A DNA stretch of 64,000 nt, from NCBI GenBank assembly GCA_963778465.1, contig CAVZUK010000004.1, positions 148,609-212,608 on the forward strand, written 5' to 3'. The stretch comes from CAVZBW01 sp963778465 (GTDB lineage: Bacteria > Actinomycetota > Acidimicrobiia > Acidimicrobiales > RAAP-2). Both the position numbers and the translations under genes were made by a program. The notes beneath the pieces are model-generated. The model had not been told where the DNA came from. It did not search any database and worked only from the letters and a program-made list of their open reading frames with translations. Below are positions 41,446 through 50,828 of this stretch, piece by piece (the stretch's first letter is position 1; each line of letters opens with the position of its first letter).

Positions 41446-43533
41446 ATGGGACGCGATGGGGGCGAGGAGGAGGTGAGCGGAGCGATGCTGCTCGCGAGGA
41501 TGGCCGATGCCGTCTACTGGGCGGGCCGTTACCTGGAGCGGGCCGAGGACATGGCTCGGGTCGTGCAGGTGCACGGCGAGACCCACATCGACCTGCCGGT
41601 GGGGGAGGACGTCGGATGGTGGCCCCTGATCGAGATCACGGGCGCGGCCTCGGAATTCCGGGCGGCCGCCCTCGGCCGGCAGACCCCGGCCGAGACCCAG
41701 GTCGTCGATTTCGTCCTCGTCGACCGGGACAACCCCGCCTCCCTCCTCTCGTCGATCGCCGCCGCCCGCGCCAACCTGCGCCGGGCGCGGCCGGTCGTGC
41801 CGAGAGAGGTCTGGGAGCTGTGCAACGAATTGTGGATGGCCTCGAGTTTGGACACGCACCACGTGGGTAACCGTGGTGCGCGGGTGCGCTGGCTGCGAAG
41901 GGTGGTGGAGCGGTGCGCACAGATCGGCGGCGTGGTCGAGCACACGATGCGGCGAGACGATGCCCTGGCGTTCCTCCGCATCGGCCAGCAGCTGGAGCGG
42001 GCCGACCTCACGTGTCGCACCCTCTCGGTCCACGCCGAGACGGCGCTTCCGTCCGACGGTGGCGACGTCTACACCGAGGTCCATCGCATGGCGCTGCTGC
42101 GGTCGCTCGCGTCCTACCAGCCCTACCGACGCGTGATGCCCGCCAGAGCGGACGGCGGTTCGATCCTCCGGTTCCTCCTCCAGGACGAGGCCTCGCCGAG
42201 GGCGGTGGGGGCCTGCCTGGCCGAGGTGCGTACCCTGCTCAAGGCGCTGCCCCGCAACGAGCCGGTCGTGGCGGCGGCCACCGAGGCGGCCGTGCGGGTG
42301 GGGGACGCGCCGCTCGGTCAGCTCACGCCGCAGGCCCTTCGTGCGTACCTGCTCGAGATCGAGAAGGGGATCGCGGACGTCCACGATCACCTGGACACCG
42401 TGTATTTCATGAGGTTGGTCCCGCCGCCACGATCCGGTTCCCAGATCTCTCGGTCCCACGGCTCGGGTGAGCACCCCTCGAATGCCGCGGGGACGGCCGG
42501 GCCCAGGACCCCGTCTCGGCGGCCGAGGCAGGCGGAACGGGCGTCGGCGCCCGGGCGCGTGATATCCCCGGTCGGCGCCGATCGGGCGAGCTCCCACGCG
42601 GCGGGCGACGGGCGCGGCAAGATGACCGAGGTGGGGGGACGCAAGACCTATCGCGTGGTGCACTGCACCGCCTACGAGTACGACGCGCCGGTGCGCTATG
42701 CCAGCAACGAGGCGCATCTCACGCCCCGCGACGGGGATCGCCAGTGGTGCGTGGCGCACGAGGTCTCGGTCGACCCCGTCCCGACCACCCGCAACGAGTG
42801 CACGGACCTGTTCGGCAACTCGATGGTGAGCTTCGTGGTCGAGGGCGGGTTCCGGACCATGACCGTGACCGCCACGAGCGAGGTCGTCGTCGCGAGGCCG
42901 GCGGCGCCCCCATCGGGACCTCCCTGGGAATCCGTGGCCAGGCTGCTCGAGATCGATCGTCAGCCCTCGGCCCGGGAGGCCCGACGGTTCCGGTCCGCCT
43001 CCCGGCTCGTGCCGATCTCCGGCACGCTCGCCGAGTACGCGGCGCCGTCGTTCCCCGCCGGCCGGCCGATGCTCGAAGCGGTGCTCGATCTCGCCGGGCG
43101 GATCTACCGGGAGTTCGCCTACGAGCCCGGCTTCACCTCGATCTCGACGCCACCGCTCGAGGTCCTGGAGCACCGGCGCGGGGTCTGCCAGGACTTCGCG
43201 CACCTGGCCATCGGGTGCCTGCGAGCGCTCGGGTTGTCCGCCCGTTACGTGAGCGGCTACATCGAGACCGTTTCGCCGCCCGAGGACCGCCAGCTCGTCG
43301 GTGCGGACGCGTCCCACGCCTGGGTCTCGGTCTTCTTGCCGGGCTGGGGATGGGTCGACGTCGACCCGACCAATGACCGCCTCGTCGGGGACGAGCACAT
43401 CACGACGGCGTGGGGCCGCGACTACTTCGACGTGTCGCCGCTGCGTGGCTCGGTGGACGGCGGAGGCCCGAGCCAGCGGCTGGAGGTGGCCGTGGAGGTG
43501 ACTCGGCTCGCGCCGGAGCTGGCCACGGGCTGA
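41446..43533 (+). CDS. Alpha-E domain fused to a transglutaminase-like protease domain
   Basis: This 695-residue chain joins two proteins that are normally separate. The alpha-E (DUF403) helical domain occupies about 14-320 (MLLARMADAVYWAGRYLERA, then FLRIGQQLERADLTCRTLSV). A Pro/Ser/Arg-rich linker runs about 325-395. From about 400 the transglutaminase N-terminal domain starts (YRVVHCTAYEYDAPVRYASN), followed by the catalytic domain with Cys581 in RRGVCQDFAHLAIG, His624 in DASHAWVSVF and Asp640 in WVDVDPTND. No stop codon separates the parts; an internal ATG at 42622 lacks a ribosome binding site. With the ATP-grasp partner it should form a peptide ligase/peptidase modification system. Confidence 0.92.
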   Translation: MGRDGGEEEVSGAMLLARMADAVYWAGRYLERAEDMARVVQVHGETHIDLPVGEDVGWWPLIEITGAASEFRAAALGRQTPAETQVVDFVLVDRDNPASLLSSIAAARANLRRARPVVPREVWELCNELWMASSLDTHHVGNRGARVRWLRRVVERCAQIGGVVEHTMRRDDALAFLRIGQQLERADLTCRTLSVHAETALPSDGGDVYTEVHRMALLRSLASYQPYRRVMPARADGGSILRFLLQDEASPRAVGACLAEVRTLLKALPRNEPVVAAATEAAVRVGDAPLGQLTPQALRAYLLEIEKGIADVHDHLDTVYFMRLVPPPRSGSQISRSHGSGEHPSNAAGTAGPRTPSRRPRQAERASAPGRVISPVGADRASSHAAGDGRGKMTEVGGRKTYRVVHCTAYEYDAPVRYASNEAHLTPRDGDRQWCVAHEVSVDPVPTTRNECTDLFGNSMVSFVVEGGFRTMTVTATSEVVVARPAAPPSGPPWESVARLLEIDRQPSAREARRFRSASRLVPISGTLAEYAAPSFPAGRPMLEAVLDLAGRIYREFAYEPGFTSISTPPLEVLEHRRGVCQDFAHLAIGCLRALGLSARYVSGYIETVSPPEDRQLVGADASHAWVSVFLPGWGWVDVDPTNDRLVGDEHITTAWGRDYFDVSPLRGSVDGGGPSQRLEVAVEVTRLAPELATG

Positions 43534-43561
43534 GGGAGGCCGCCCTCGCCCGGCCGGTCGG

Positions 43562-44920
43562 CTACCCGTCGGCGCGAGGCCGGCCGGCGTCTGCGGCGAC
43601 GGCGTCGCCCAGGGCACGCAGCCGCTCGGAGACCACGACCCTCGGCGGGACCGGTCGGCGGAGGTCCAAGGCGCTGGGTGGCAGGCCCGAGAGGTCTTGC
43701 TCGAGGAGCCGGCGTGCCGCCTCGAGGCTGCCGGCCGGAGCGATCCGGGCGCCCGCACGCATCACGGGCAAGAGCAACGGCTCGGGGTCGGGAGACCGGG
43801 CGCCGGGTGGCGGCGCGCCGGCGCGGACGTCGAGAAGGTCCTCTTGGATCGGGCGGCGTCGCCACACCTGTTTCGGGCCCGGCAGCGTGGCCTTGCCGCT
43901 CGAGAGCTTGACCACCGGCCGTGCGCCGACCGACACCAGCTTGTAGACCGTGTCGAGGTACGGGGCGTCGGCGGACACGCCCATCCGGGTTCCGATGCCG
44001 GCGCCGTCGATGGGCGCGCCGGCGATGCGCATGGCCTCGAGGTCGTACTCGTCCAGCCCACCGCTCACGAAGATGCCGACGTCGCGCAGCCCCGCCTCGT
44101 CGAGGATCGCCCTGCTCTTGCGTGCGAGGGAGACGAGATCGCCGCTGTCGATCCGGATGGCCAGCTGACCGAGCCCGTGCCGTGCTCGGCGGAGCTCTTG
44201 GAGGAGGGCGACGGCTCGCCGGACGCCCTCGAGCGTGTCGTAGGTGTCGACGAGCAGGGTGGCGCGGTCGGGGAAGTCCTCGACGAAGGCCCGGAGCGCC
44301 TCGACCTCGGAGGGGAACGCCTGCACGTAGGAATGGGCCATCGTCCCCGCCGCCGCCAGCCCGTAGCGCCGGGCCGCCTCGACGTTGCTCGTGGCGGCGA
44401 AGCCGGCGATGGCGGACGACCGAGCGACCCCCCTGCCTGCGTCGGTGCCCTGCGTGCGCCGCAGGGCGAAGTCGACCAAGGGGACGTCGCCCGCCGCGAG
44501 CCGGCACCGCAGCGCCTTGGTGGCCACCGCGGTCTGGAACGTGACCTGGTTGAGCAGGTAGGTCTCGACCAGTTGGGCCTCGGGGAGCGGTGCCGTGATC
44601 TCGAGGAGTGGCTCGTCGGCGAGGACCACCCTGCCTTCCGGGGCGGCGTGCACGTCGCCCGTGAAGCGCAGCGATGCGAAACGCTCGACGTCGGCGGCGC
44701 CGAAGCCGTGCGCCCGGAGCCATGCCAGGTCCTCGGCCTCGAAGGCGAGCGTCTCGAGGTAGTCGAGGCAGTCCTCGAGTCCGGCGGCGACGAGAAAGCC
44801 TCTGCTCGGTGGCAGGTTCCTCACGAACAGGCTGAACGTGGCCTCCTCGGTCATGCCCCGTCGCAGGTAGCTCGCCGTCATGTTGAGCTCGTAGAGGTCC
44901 GTGATGAGGGCGGTGCCCGT
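43562..44920 (-). CDS. pncB: Nicotinate phosphoribosyltransferase, apparently without a standard start codon
   Basis: This enzyme makes nicotinate mononucleotide in NAD salvage. Family landmarks are ATFSLFVRNLPPSRGFLVA, ETYLLNQVTFQTAVATKALR, DFALRRTQGTDAG, LAIRIDSGDLVSLARKSR, FVSGGLDEYDLEAM, and GIGTRMGVS then VYKLVSV. The conserved N-terminus TALITDLYELNMTASYL is encoded, but the only in-frame ATG is inside it at 44881. An ACG at 44920-44918 lies 5 bases after GGAGG and would give the family-typical opening. It begins 1 base after the nadE stop. An ATG-to-ACG change or an unusual start is implied; 44881 is the conservative alternative. It is co-transcribed with nadE. Confidence 0.88.
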   Translation of the reverse strand, partial: TGTALITDLYELNMTASYLRRGMTEEATFSLFVRNLPPSRGFLVAAGLEDCLDYLETLAFEAEDLAWLRAHGFGAADVERFASLRFTGDVHAAPEGRVVLADEPLLEITAPLPEAQLVETYLLNQVTFQTAVATKALRCRLAAGDVPLVDFALRRTQGTDAGRGVARSSAIAGFAATSNVEAARRYGLAAAGTMAHSYVQAFPSEVEALRAFVEDFPDRATLLVDTYDTLEGVRRAVALLQELRRARHGLGQLAIRIDSGDLVSLARKSRAILDEAGLRDVGIFVSGGLDEYDLEAMRIAGAPIDGAGIGTRMGVSADAPYLDTVYKLVSVGARPVVKLSSGKATLPGPKQVWRRRPIQEDLLDVRAGAPPPGARSPDPEPLLLPVMRAGARIAPAGSLEAARRLLEQDLSGLPPSALDLRRPVPPRVVVSERLRALGDAVAADAGRPRADG

Positions 44921-44921
44921 G

Positions 44922-47001
44922 TCAGCCTCCGTCGGTGGGCGGGACGTTGGCCGAGAGCTCCTCGAGCCACGCCCTCGCGCTGGCGTCGCTCGGCGCCCTC
45001 CAGTCGCCGCGCGGGGACAGCGAGCCGCCCGAGCCGACCTTGGGCGCGTTGGGGAGCGTGGACCGCTTGAACTGGCTCGTCTGCACGAAGCGTCGAAGGA
45101 AGTCTCGGAGGCGCATGGTGATGGTGGCGAGGTCGTACTCGTGGCGGTCCTCGGGGGAGACGCCGTCGGGCCATCCGCCGCGCCCGACGTCTCCCCAGGC
45201 GTTGAGCGCCAGGTAGGCGACCCTGCTCGGGCGGTAGCCGTAGCGGAGGAGGTAGTAGAGGAAGAAGTCGGCGAGCTCGTAGGGTCCGACCACCGCCTCG
45301 GAGCTCTGGGCCGGCAACGTCGCGTCGGGATCGTGGGAGGGGATGAGCTCGGGGGAGATCTCCGTCGCCAGGATGGATCGAAGGGCATCCTCGGCCTCGG
45401 GCCCGAGCCGCGCCGTCTCGAGGGTCCACTCGATGAGGTAGCGGATGAGGGTCTTGGGCACGGACGCGTTGACCGAGTAGTGGGCCATGTGGTCGCCGAC
45501 CCCGAAGGTGCACCAGCCGAGCGCCAGCTCGCTCAGGTCGCCCGTGCCGACGACCAGCGCCTGGTGGTAGTTGGCGAGGCGGAAGAGGTGCGAGGTGCGG
45601 TCCCCGGCCTGGACGTTCTCGTAGGTGACGTCGTAGACGGGCTCCCCTCGGGCCGCCGGGTGCTGCAGGTCCTCGAGCATCTGGCGGGCGGACGGCCGGA
45701 TGTCGATCTCCTGGCGGTGCACGCCCAGGGCGGACATGAGCCGGTGGGCGTTGCCGAGCGTGTGCTCGGTGGTGGCGAAGCCCGGCATGGTGACCCCGAG
45801 CACGTTCGTGCGCGGGAGGCCGATGCGGTCCATGGCCTCGGCGGCGACGATGAGCGCATGGGTGGAGTCGAGCCCGCCGGAGACGCCGATCACGACCTTG
45901 TCCATCCCCGTGGCGTCCAACCGGTTCGCGAGCCCCTCCACCTGGATGTGGATCACCTCCGCGCAGCGGTCGTGGCGCGTGGTCGGGTTGGCCGGCACGT
46001 AGGGGAACCGGGCGATGGGCCGGCGCAGGCTCACCGGGTGCGCCGGGCGCTCGAGCGGAAGCTCGACGGTCCTCCAGGCAGCCGAGGCGATCCCGGTGGT
46101 CGGCCGCGTTGTCGGTGAAGCTGGTCATGCGCAGCCGGTCGGCGGCGAGGCGGGCCAGGTCCACTTCGGCCACGAGGAGCTGCGGCTGGGCGGCGAAGCG
46201 CTCCGCCTCGGCGAGAAGGTCGCCGTTCTCGTGGATCAGGGCGTGACCGTCCCAGGCGAGGTCGGTGGTCGACTCGCCCGTACCCGAGGCCGTGTAGAGG
46301 TAGGCCGCCACGCATCGGGCCGATTGGGATGCGCAGAGCAGCCGCCGGTAGTCCCCCTTGGCCACGAGGGCATTGGACGCGGAGAGGTTGACGAGGACCG
46401 TGGCGCCCGCCAGCGCCGCATAGCTGCTCGGCGGTGCGGGAACCCACACGTCCTCGCAGATCTCGAGGTGAAGCGTCAGGCCCTCGATCTCGGGCGCCGC
46501 GAACAGGAGATCGGACCCGAAGGGGACGCGCCGTCCGAGGAGGGTCACCTCGGATGTCAGGGCGTCGCGAGCCGCGGCGAATTGTCTCTTCTCGTAGAAC
46601 TCTCGGTAGTTGGGCAGGTAGCTCTTGGGCACCACCCCGATGGGAGCCCCTCGGTGGATGACCACCGCGCAGTTGAAGAGTCGCCCCGACACCACGAGGG
46701 GCGCGCCGACCACGAGGGCGCACCGCAGATCGACGCTCGCCCGCGCGACGCGCTGGAGCCCGTCGACGACGGCATCGAGCAAGGCGCTCTGGTGGAACAG
46801 GTCGTCCGCGCTGTAGCAGGAGAGCCCGAGCTCGGGGAAGGCCACCAGGAGGGCGTCCTGCTCATCGGCGCGCCGAGCCAGGTCCAAGGTGGCGTCGACG
46901 TTGGCCTCGGGATCGCCAACTCGCACGCGGGGCACCCCGACGGCCACCCGCACGAAGCCGTGTCGGTACAGCGAGTCCCACTGCTTCAGGTCGATGACCA
47001 T
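44922..47001 (-). pseudogene. nadE: Glutamine-dependent NAD+ synthase, frameshifted
   Basis: This enzyme converts nicotinate adenine dinucleotide to NAD with ammonia from glutamine. The N-terminal glutaminase (nitrilase fold) has Glu in AFPELGLSCYSADDLFH, Lys in PKSYLPNYREFYEKRQF and Cys in HLEICEDVWVPAP. The C-terminal synthetase has the PP-loop GVSGGLDSTHALIVAAEA. The first frame reads to TSFTDNAADHRDRL and then degenerates; the second frame takes over with WRTVELPLERPAHPVSLRRP and runs to the stop at 44922. One base is missing near 46085-46095. The gene is otherwise complete (about 690 codons), and NAD synthase is essential, so a sequencing indel is likely. It is followed immediately by pncB. 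Confidence 0.88.
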
Positions 47002-47675
47002 GTCGATTGGAGGCTAGCGCCGCGTCACCCGACGTTCGCCCGGATTCGGTTGTCACACCTGCCGAGCAGAGTGTGTACGTGCGCTCGCCAGTGCCCTGCC
47101 GACGGACCGCCCGTCGTCTGTCGGACCGCTCGAATCGTGTTGCGTCTCACCCCCGCCCGGAGCCGGCGCTGCTTCGGACTGCTGCCGGCCGGGGGCGACG
47201 TCTGGGCCGCCCTGATCGAGCTGAATGCAGTCGCTGCCCGCTCCCGGCCGACCCGACGTGGAACCTCTGCACAGCCCACCTTGGCGTCGACGGGGGGCCT
47301 GAGCCGCAGCCGGACGCGAAGAAGCGCCCGTCCCATCGGTCACCCCGAGGGATCGGGCGCTCGGTCCAATTGATCTCCGACCGAGCCAGACGAAGGGAAG
47401 TGGCCCCGACAGATCCTTAGGGGACCTTTGCCCCGGCATCGCCTTGCTCTACCAGCCAAGGCCGCATGCCCACTATTACGAGGCCGACTGGGACACCTAC
47501 TCCGTCGAATCCCTTACGCCTGGCTCCTCGGACAACTGAAGGCTTCTCTGGTCACCATCACAACCACCTCCTCTCAGATCCTCTTCTCGCGCCTACTTCA
47601 ATTCAACAGCGAGACGGCACATTCTGTTCCCCATTCCGGGCCGCTCCGACCGGGGCCAAGCGGAGACGGTGCCCC
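47002..47675. other. Intergenic stretch without a recognisable gene
   Basis: These 674 bases have lower GC content toward the right end and no frame that resembles a known protein. A 14-codon minus-strand ORF (47558-47514, MVTREAFSCPRSQA) has a strong GAGGAGG 8 bases ahead of its ATG and could be a leader peptide, but the next gene on that strand (nadE) is about 500 bases away. No tRNA or riboswitch motif was found. Confidence 0.5.
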
Positions 47676-48278
47676 TCAGGTGATGGCCGAGTAGGCCTCC
47701 ACCCCGGCGAGGATCACGAGCACGACCGCCGTGATCTTGCGGATCAGGGGGATGGGGACGTAGCGCAGGAGGTTGCGGCCGCCGATCACCGCGAGGGCCG
47801 CCACCGTCCACAGCGCGAGGACGGAACCGACCGCCACCGAGAGGGGTGAGTGGTACCGCGCGGCCAGGTTGGCCGTCAGGATCTGTGTGAGGTCCCCCCA
47901 CTCCGCCAGGAAGATGATGACGAAGGCGGTCACCGCGGCCGGCCGTCCCCCCGCCTTGGCCTTGTCCACCAACGCCTGCTCCCGTTGCTCCTCGTCCTCG
48001 ACCCGGCTCTGGCGACTCTCGTACAACGAATAGGCCGCGCCGACGAGGAAGAGGCCGGCGACCACCGCGGAGAGGGCACGGTGGGGGAGCAGGTGGAAGA
48101 TGGTGACGCCCACGGTGACGGCGATCACCACGTGCACGACGAAGGCACCCGCCGCGCCGACCCAGACCGCCAAGGGTCGGCCCCGGGTCGCGAGCATCAG
48201 GGAGGCGAACATCGTCTTGTCCGGCAGCTCTCCGACGAAGATGATCGGGAAGACGGCTGCGGCGATCGCAACGTTCAC
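47676..48278 (-). CDS. TMEM165/GDT1 family cation transporter (UPF0016)
   Basis: This is a 200-residue membrane protein with six predicted helices in two repeats. The family motif appears twice: FVGELPDKTMFASL (Pro replaces the usual Gly in ExGD) and LAEWGDLTQILTANL. These acidic helices line the path for Mn2+ or Ca2+ in exchange for protons. A charged loop of about 30 residues separates the halves. The GTG start has GGGAGG 8 bases upstream. It lies 36 bp after the MFS gene on the same strand. Confidence 0.9.
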   Translation of the reverse strand: MNVAIAAAVFPIIFVGELPDKTMFASLMLATRGRPLAVWVGAAGAFVVHVVIAVTVGVTIFHLLPHRALSAVVAGLFLVGAAYSLYESRQSRVEDEEQREQALVDKAKAGGRPAAVTAFVIIFLAEWGDLTQILTANLAARYHSPLSVAVGSVLALWTVAALAVIGGRNLLRYVPIPLIRKITAVVLVILAGVEAYSAIT

Positions 48279-48314
48279 GGCTTCAGCCTCCCGGAGGGCG
48301 GATGGTCGGAGCCG

Positions 48315-50237
48315 TCAAGGAGCGCGGCCTGCCGGGCCCCCGTCGCCGGGATTGGTCGAGCCGGGATTGGTCGAGCCGGGATTGGTCGAGCCGGGATTGG
48401 TTCCACCTGGGCCGTTGGACCTCGGTCTGGTCCACGCTGGATAGGCAGGACCCGCGTTGACCTCGCCGCGCGAGACGGGGTCGGTGCCCCTCGCTCTGTG
48501 CGCCCCCGACCGGCGCCTTCCGAAGCGGCGTGGACGGCTCCTGGTTGCCGGGCGGGGCTCTTCGACGGGGCCGTAGGCGAGCGAGGCCGCGGCAGTGGCG
48601 ACGTCGCGTGGGTAGTGGCGGGTGCCCCGGAGAAGGATGATGCCGCTCGCCGCCATCGGCAGCAACATGATCAAGAAGGTGATCCGCAGGCCGTTGGTCT
48701 GGTGCTTGCTGTCGATAACCTCGGAGAGTCCGCCAAAGACGAGCGGGGCCAGCGCCTGGGCACCGGTGCGCAGGAAGGTCCGGATGCCCTCGGCTCGACC
48801 CCAGAGGAGCGGGGGCATGATGTCGAGGCGGGCGGCGTCGAGCGGCGGGTTCTGCGCGGTGAGGCAGAAGGCCGCGGCGGCGATGTAGGGCAGGGCGGTC
48901 AGCGGGCTGTGGGTCGTCAGGGCGGGAATGAAGAACGCCACCGTGAGGAGGGCGCCGATCCCGGCCACGGTCACCCGGCCGCTGATCCGGTTTCGCCGGA
49001 TCAAGGCGTCGCCGAGCCGACCGCCGGAGAGCACCCCGCCGACCGCGGCGATGCCGACGAGCAGCATCAAGACGTTGGCCAGCAGCTTGTCGACGTTGAA
49101 CTGGCCGAGGGCGAAGGACAGGCCGAAGGTCTGGATGCCCGTCAGGAAGAAGTAGGCGCAGGCGCTCGAGATGATGAGCACCACGTTGGTCTTGACGCTC
49201 AGCACGTAACGGGTGGCCTGGATGATGTTGAGCTTGCGGGGGTCGGTTCGCAGGATCAGGTCGGGGTCGGGCTCGATGCCGTGCTCCTGGGCCAGGCGCT
49301 GCGCGTCCGTGACGTCGGGCACCGGCTCCTGCGCGGGCGACCCCTGGACCAGCGTCGGGGCCTCCTGGGCGGCCTCCTTGCGCCCGACGATGCGCGTCGC
49401 ACCGGGCTGGAGGGCGCTCGCACCCCCCCGGGCCGGTTCTCGCAGGCCGCGGAGCTGCCAGGCGAGGACGAACGCCGGGATCGCCAGGATCACGAACGCC
49501 GCCCGCCAGGAGAAGGCGGCCACGTCGCCCGTGATGAAGAACCCCGCGCCGGCGCCGACCAGCTCGCCGGCCAGGATGTAGCCGTAGATCTTGCCCCGCT
49601 CCGCGCTCGGGAAGTAGTCGCCGACCAGGGAGGCGACAGCCGGCCCGGCGACGGCCGTGACGGCGCCGAGGAACAGCCGGACGAGCAGCAGACCCCCAAA
49701 CGTGCTGACGGTGGCGCTGAAGATCATGGCCACGCCCCACAGGAGCACCGAAACCACGAGCAGCCCGATCCGGTGCATCCGGTCGACGAGGATGCCGAAG
49801 GGCACGCTGAAGATCGCACCGACGACGGCGGTGACCGAGACGAGCAGCCCGATGTCGGCGAGGCCGATGTGGAGGGCCTGGCGGAGCTCGTTGGCGGAGG
49901 CGCCCACGGTGGCGGTGTCGGCGCTCGCCAGTGCCAGGACGGAGGCGAGGAGGACGATGACCCGGGTCCTGGCCGGACCACCAAAGGCGGTGTCGAGGCC
50001 CCGCCACGTGGCACGCGCCGCCTGTCCGGCCCCCCGCCGGATCTGGCCGCCGACCCCCCGCGGCTCGCCCGGCGCCTCGCCGGTCGGGCCCGGAAGCCCC
50101 GCCGGCGGTGTGGTCCCCTGACCGGCGGCGCCGGACTCCCAGTCCGACGGAACTCCCGTACCCTCACCGGTGGCCGGCGGGATGTAGCCGCCGGGAGCGC
50201 CGGGGCCAAGGCGGGGGTCGTACGAACCGGAGCTCAT
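48315..50237 (-). CDS. MFS transporter with long disordered ends
   Basis: This is a major-facilitator protein of about 640 residues. A Pro/Gly-rich N-terminal tail of about 75 residues precedes 12 helices. The A-like motif is in FGILVDRMHRIGLLVVS, and GDYFPSAERGKIYGYILAGE follows helix 4. The central loop is unusually long (about 100 residues, with HGIEPDPDLILRTDPRKLN). The C-terminal tail carries four NPGST-type repeats. ATG 50237 has GGGAGC 5 bases upstream. The substrate is unknown. Confidence 0.87.
   Translation of the reverse strand: MSSGSYDPRLGPGAPGGYIPPATGEGTGVPSDWESGAAGQGTTPPAGLPGPTGEAPGEPRGVGGQIRRGAGQAARATWRGLDTAFGGPARTRVIVLLASVLALASADTATVGASANELRQALHIGLADIGLLVSVTAVVGAIFSVPFGILVDRMHRIGLLVVSVLLWGVAMIFSATVSTFGGLLLVRLFLGAVTAVAGPAVASLVGDYFPSAERGKIYGYILAGELVGAGAGFFITGDVAAFSWRAAFVILAIPAFVLAWQLRGLREPARGGASALQPGATRIVGRKEAAQEAPTLVQGSPAQEPVPDVTDAQRLAQEHGIEPDPDLILRTDPRKLNIIQATRYVLSVKTNVVLIISSACAYFFLTGIQTFGLSFALGQFNVDKLLANVLMLLVGIAAVGGVLSGGRLGDALIRRNRISGRVTVAGIGALLTVAFFIPALTTHSPLTALPYIAAAAFCLTAQNPPLDAARLDIMPPLLWGRAEGIRTFLRTGAQALAPLVFGGLSEVIDSKHQTNGLRITFLIMLLPMAASGIILLRGTRHYPRDVATAAASLAYGPVEEPRPATRSRPRRFGRRRSGAHRARGTDPVSRGEVNAGPAYPAWTRPRSNGPGGTNPGSTNPGSTNPGSTNPGDGGPAGRAP
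48350..48409. repeat. Tandem 15-bp repeat encoding NPGST units
   Basis: Three identical 15-bp units (48350-48364, 48365-48379, 48380-48394) and one degenerate unit (48395-48409) lie inside the 3' end of the MFS gene and encode NPGST repeats. The copy number is prone to slippage. Confidence 0.9.
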
Positions 50238-50375
50238 GGTCGGCTCCCATTGTGCAACCCCGAGCTCATGTTTCGGACGCATTTCTCGATCTGAGTGGCA
50301 GGAACCGCTCCGATCAGGGCGGACGGCGGACCAGGGGTCGAGGGGCCCTTCTCGGGTGGGTCCGCTGCCGGGGGG

Positions 50376-50795
50376 TCAGGATCCCGGCCGGTCCGTGTAG
50401 ATGCCGCCGACGCCCGAGTGGATCTCGATCCACTCGGCTCCCTCGTCGCCCGCCGTCCAGGAATAGAGCATGTCCGGCGAGAAGTAACCCATGCCGGCGG
50501 TGACGCGCTGGCTCCCGAATCGCAGCTCACCACGCAGGACGTAGTTGACCTGATAGGTGCCGTGGCGATGCGACTTGACGTGCTCGCCGGGCTTTGCCGT
50601 CTCGTGGTAGACGCACAGCTTGTCGGTCTGGACGAGGGTCCTCGTCACCAGATCGGGTCCGAGCAGCTCGAGGAAGTGCTCGGCTTCGGGAGATCCGGCC
50701 AGCATCTCCGCGTTGGTATGACCGGGGACGGCGGCGACGTCGAAGACGTACGGTCGTGCCGACCCGACGTTCTCCCCTGCTGCGGCGTCGGTCAT
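50376..50795 (-). CDS. Cupin-domain protein
   Basis: This is a 139-residue single-domain cupin. Metal-ligand motif 1 is HRHGTYQVNYVLRGEL, within GEHVKSHRHGTYQVN, and motif 2 lies in GMGYFSPDMLYSWTAGDEG. SPEAEHFLELLGPDL near the N-terminus is shared with small cupins in aromatic or CoA catabolic clusters. It starts the second catabolic group and lies 33 bp downstream of the SDR gene's stop on the same strand. The ligand is unknown. Confidence 0.83.
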   Translation of the reverse strand: MTDAAAGENVGSARPYVFDVAAVPGHTNAEMLAGSPEAEHFLELLGPDLVTRTLVQTDKLCVYHETAKPGEHVKSHRHGTYQVNYVLRGELRFGSQRVTAGMGYFSPDMLYSWTAGDEGAEWIEIHSGVGGIYTDRPGS

Positions 50796-50828
50796 GACCG
50801 AGATCCTAGGTCCTGGGCCGGCGCGCTT

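Noticed and set aside
43562..45388. Extending the nicotinate phosphoribosyltransferase to the far upstream ATG at 45388
   Set aside because: The added 150 residues overlap nadE in another frame and are Ser/Arg/Pro-rich noise; the family begins at TALITDLYEL.
47490..47520. A tRNA T-arm-like GTCGAATCC
   Set aside because: No cloverleaf, acceptor stem or anticodon arm could be built around it.
47850..50294. An 814-codon plus-strand open frame
   Set aside because: It is antisense to the TMEM165 and MFS genes; high GC keeps stop codons rare, and the composition is not protein-like.
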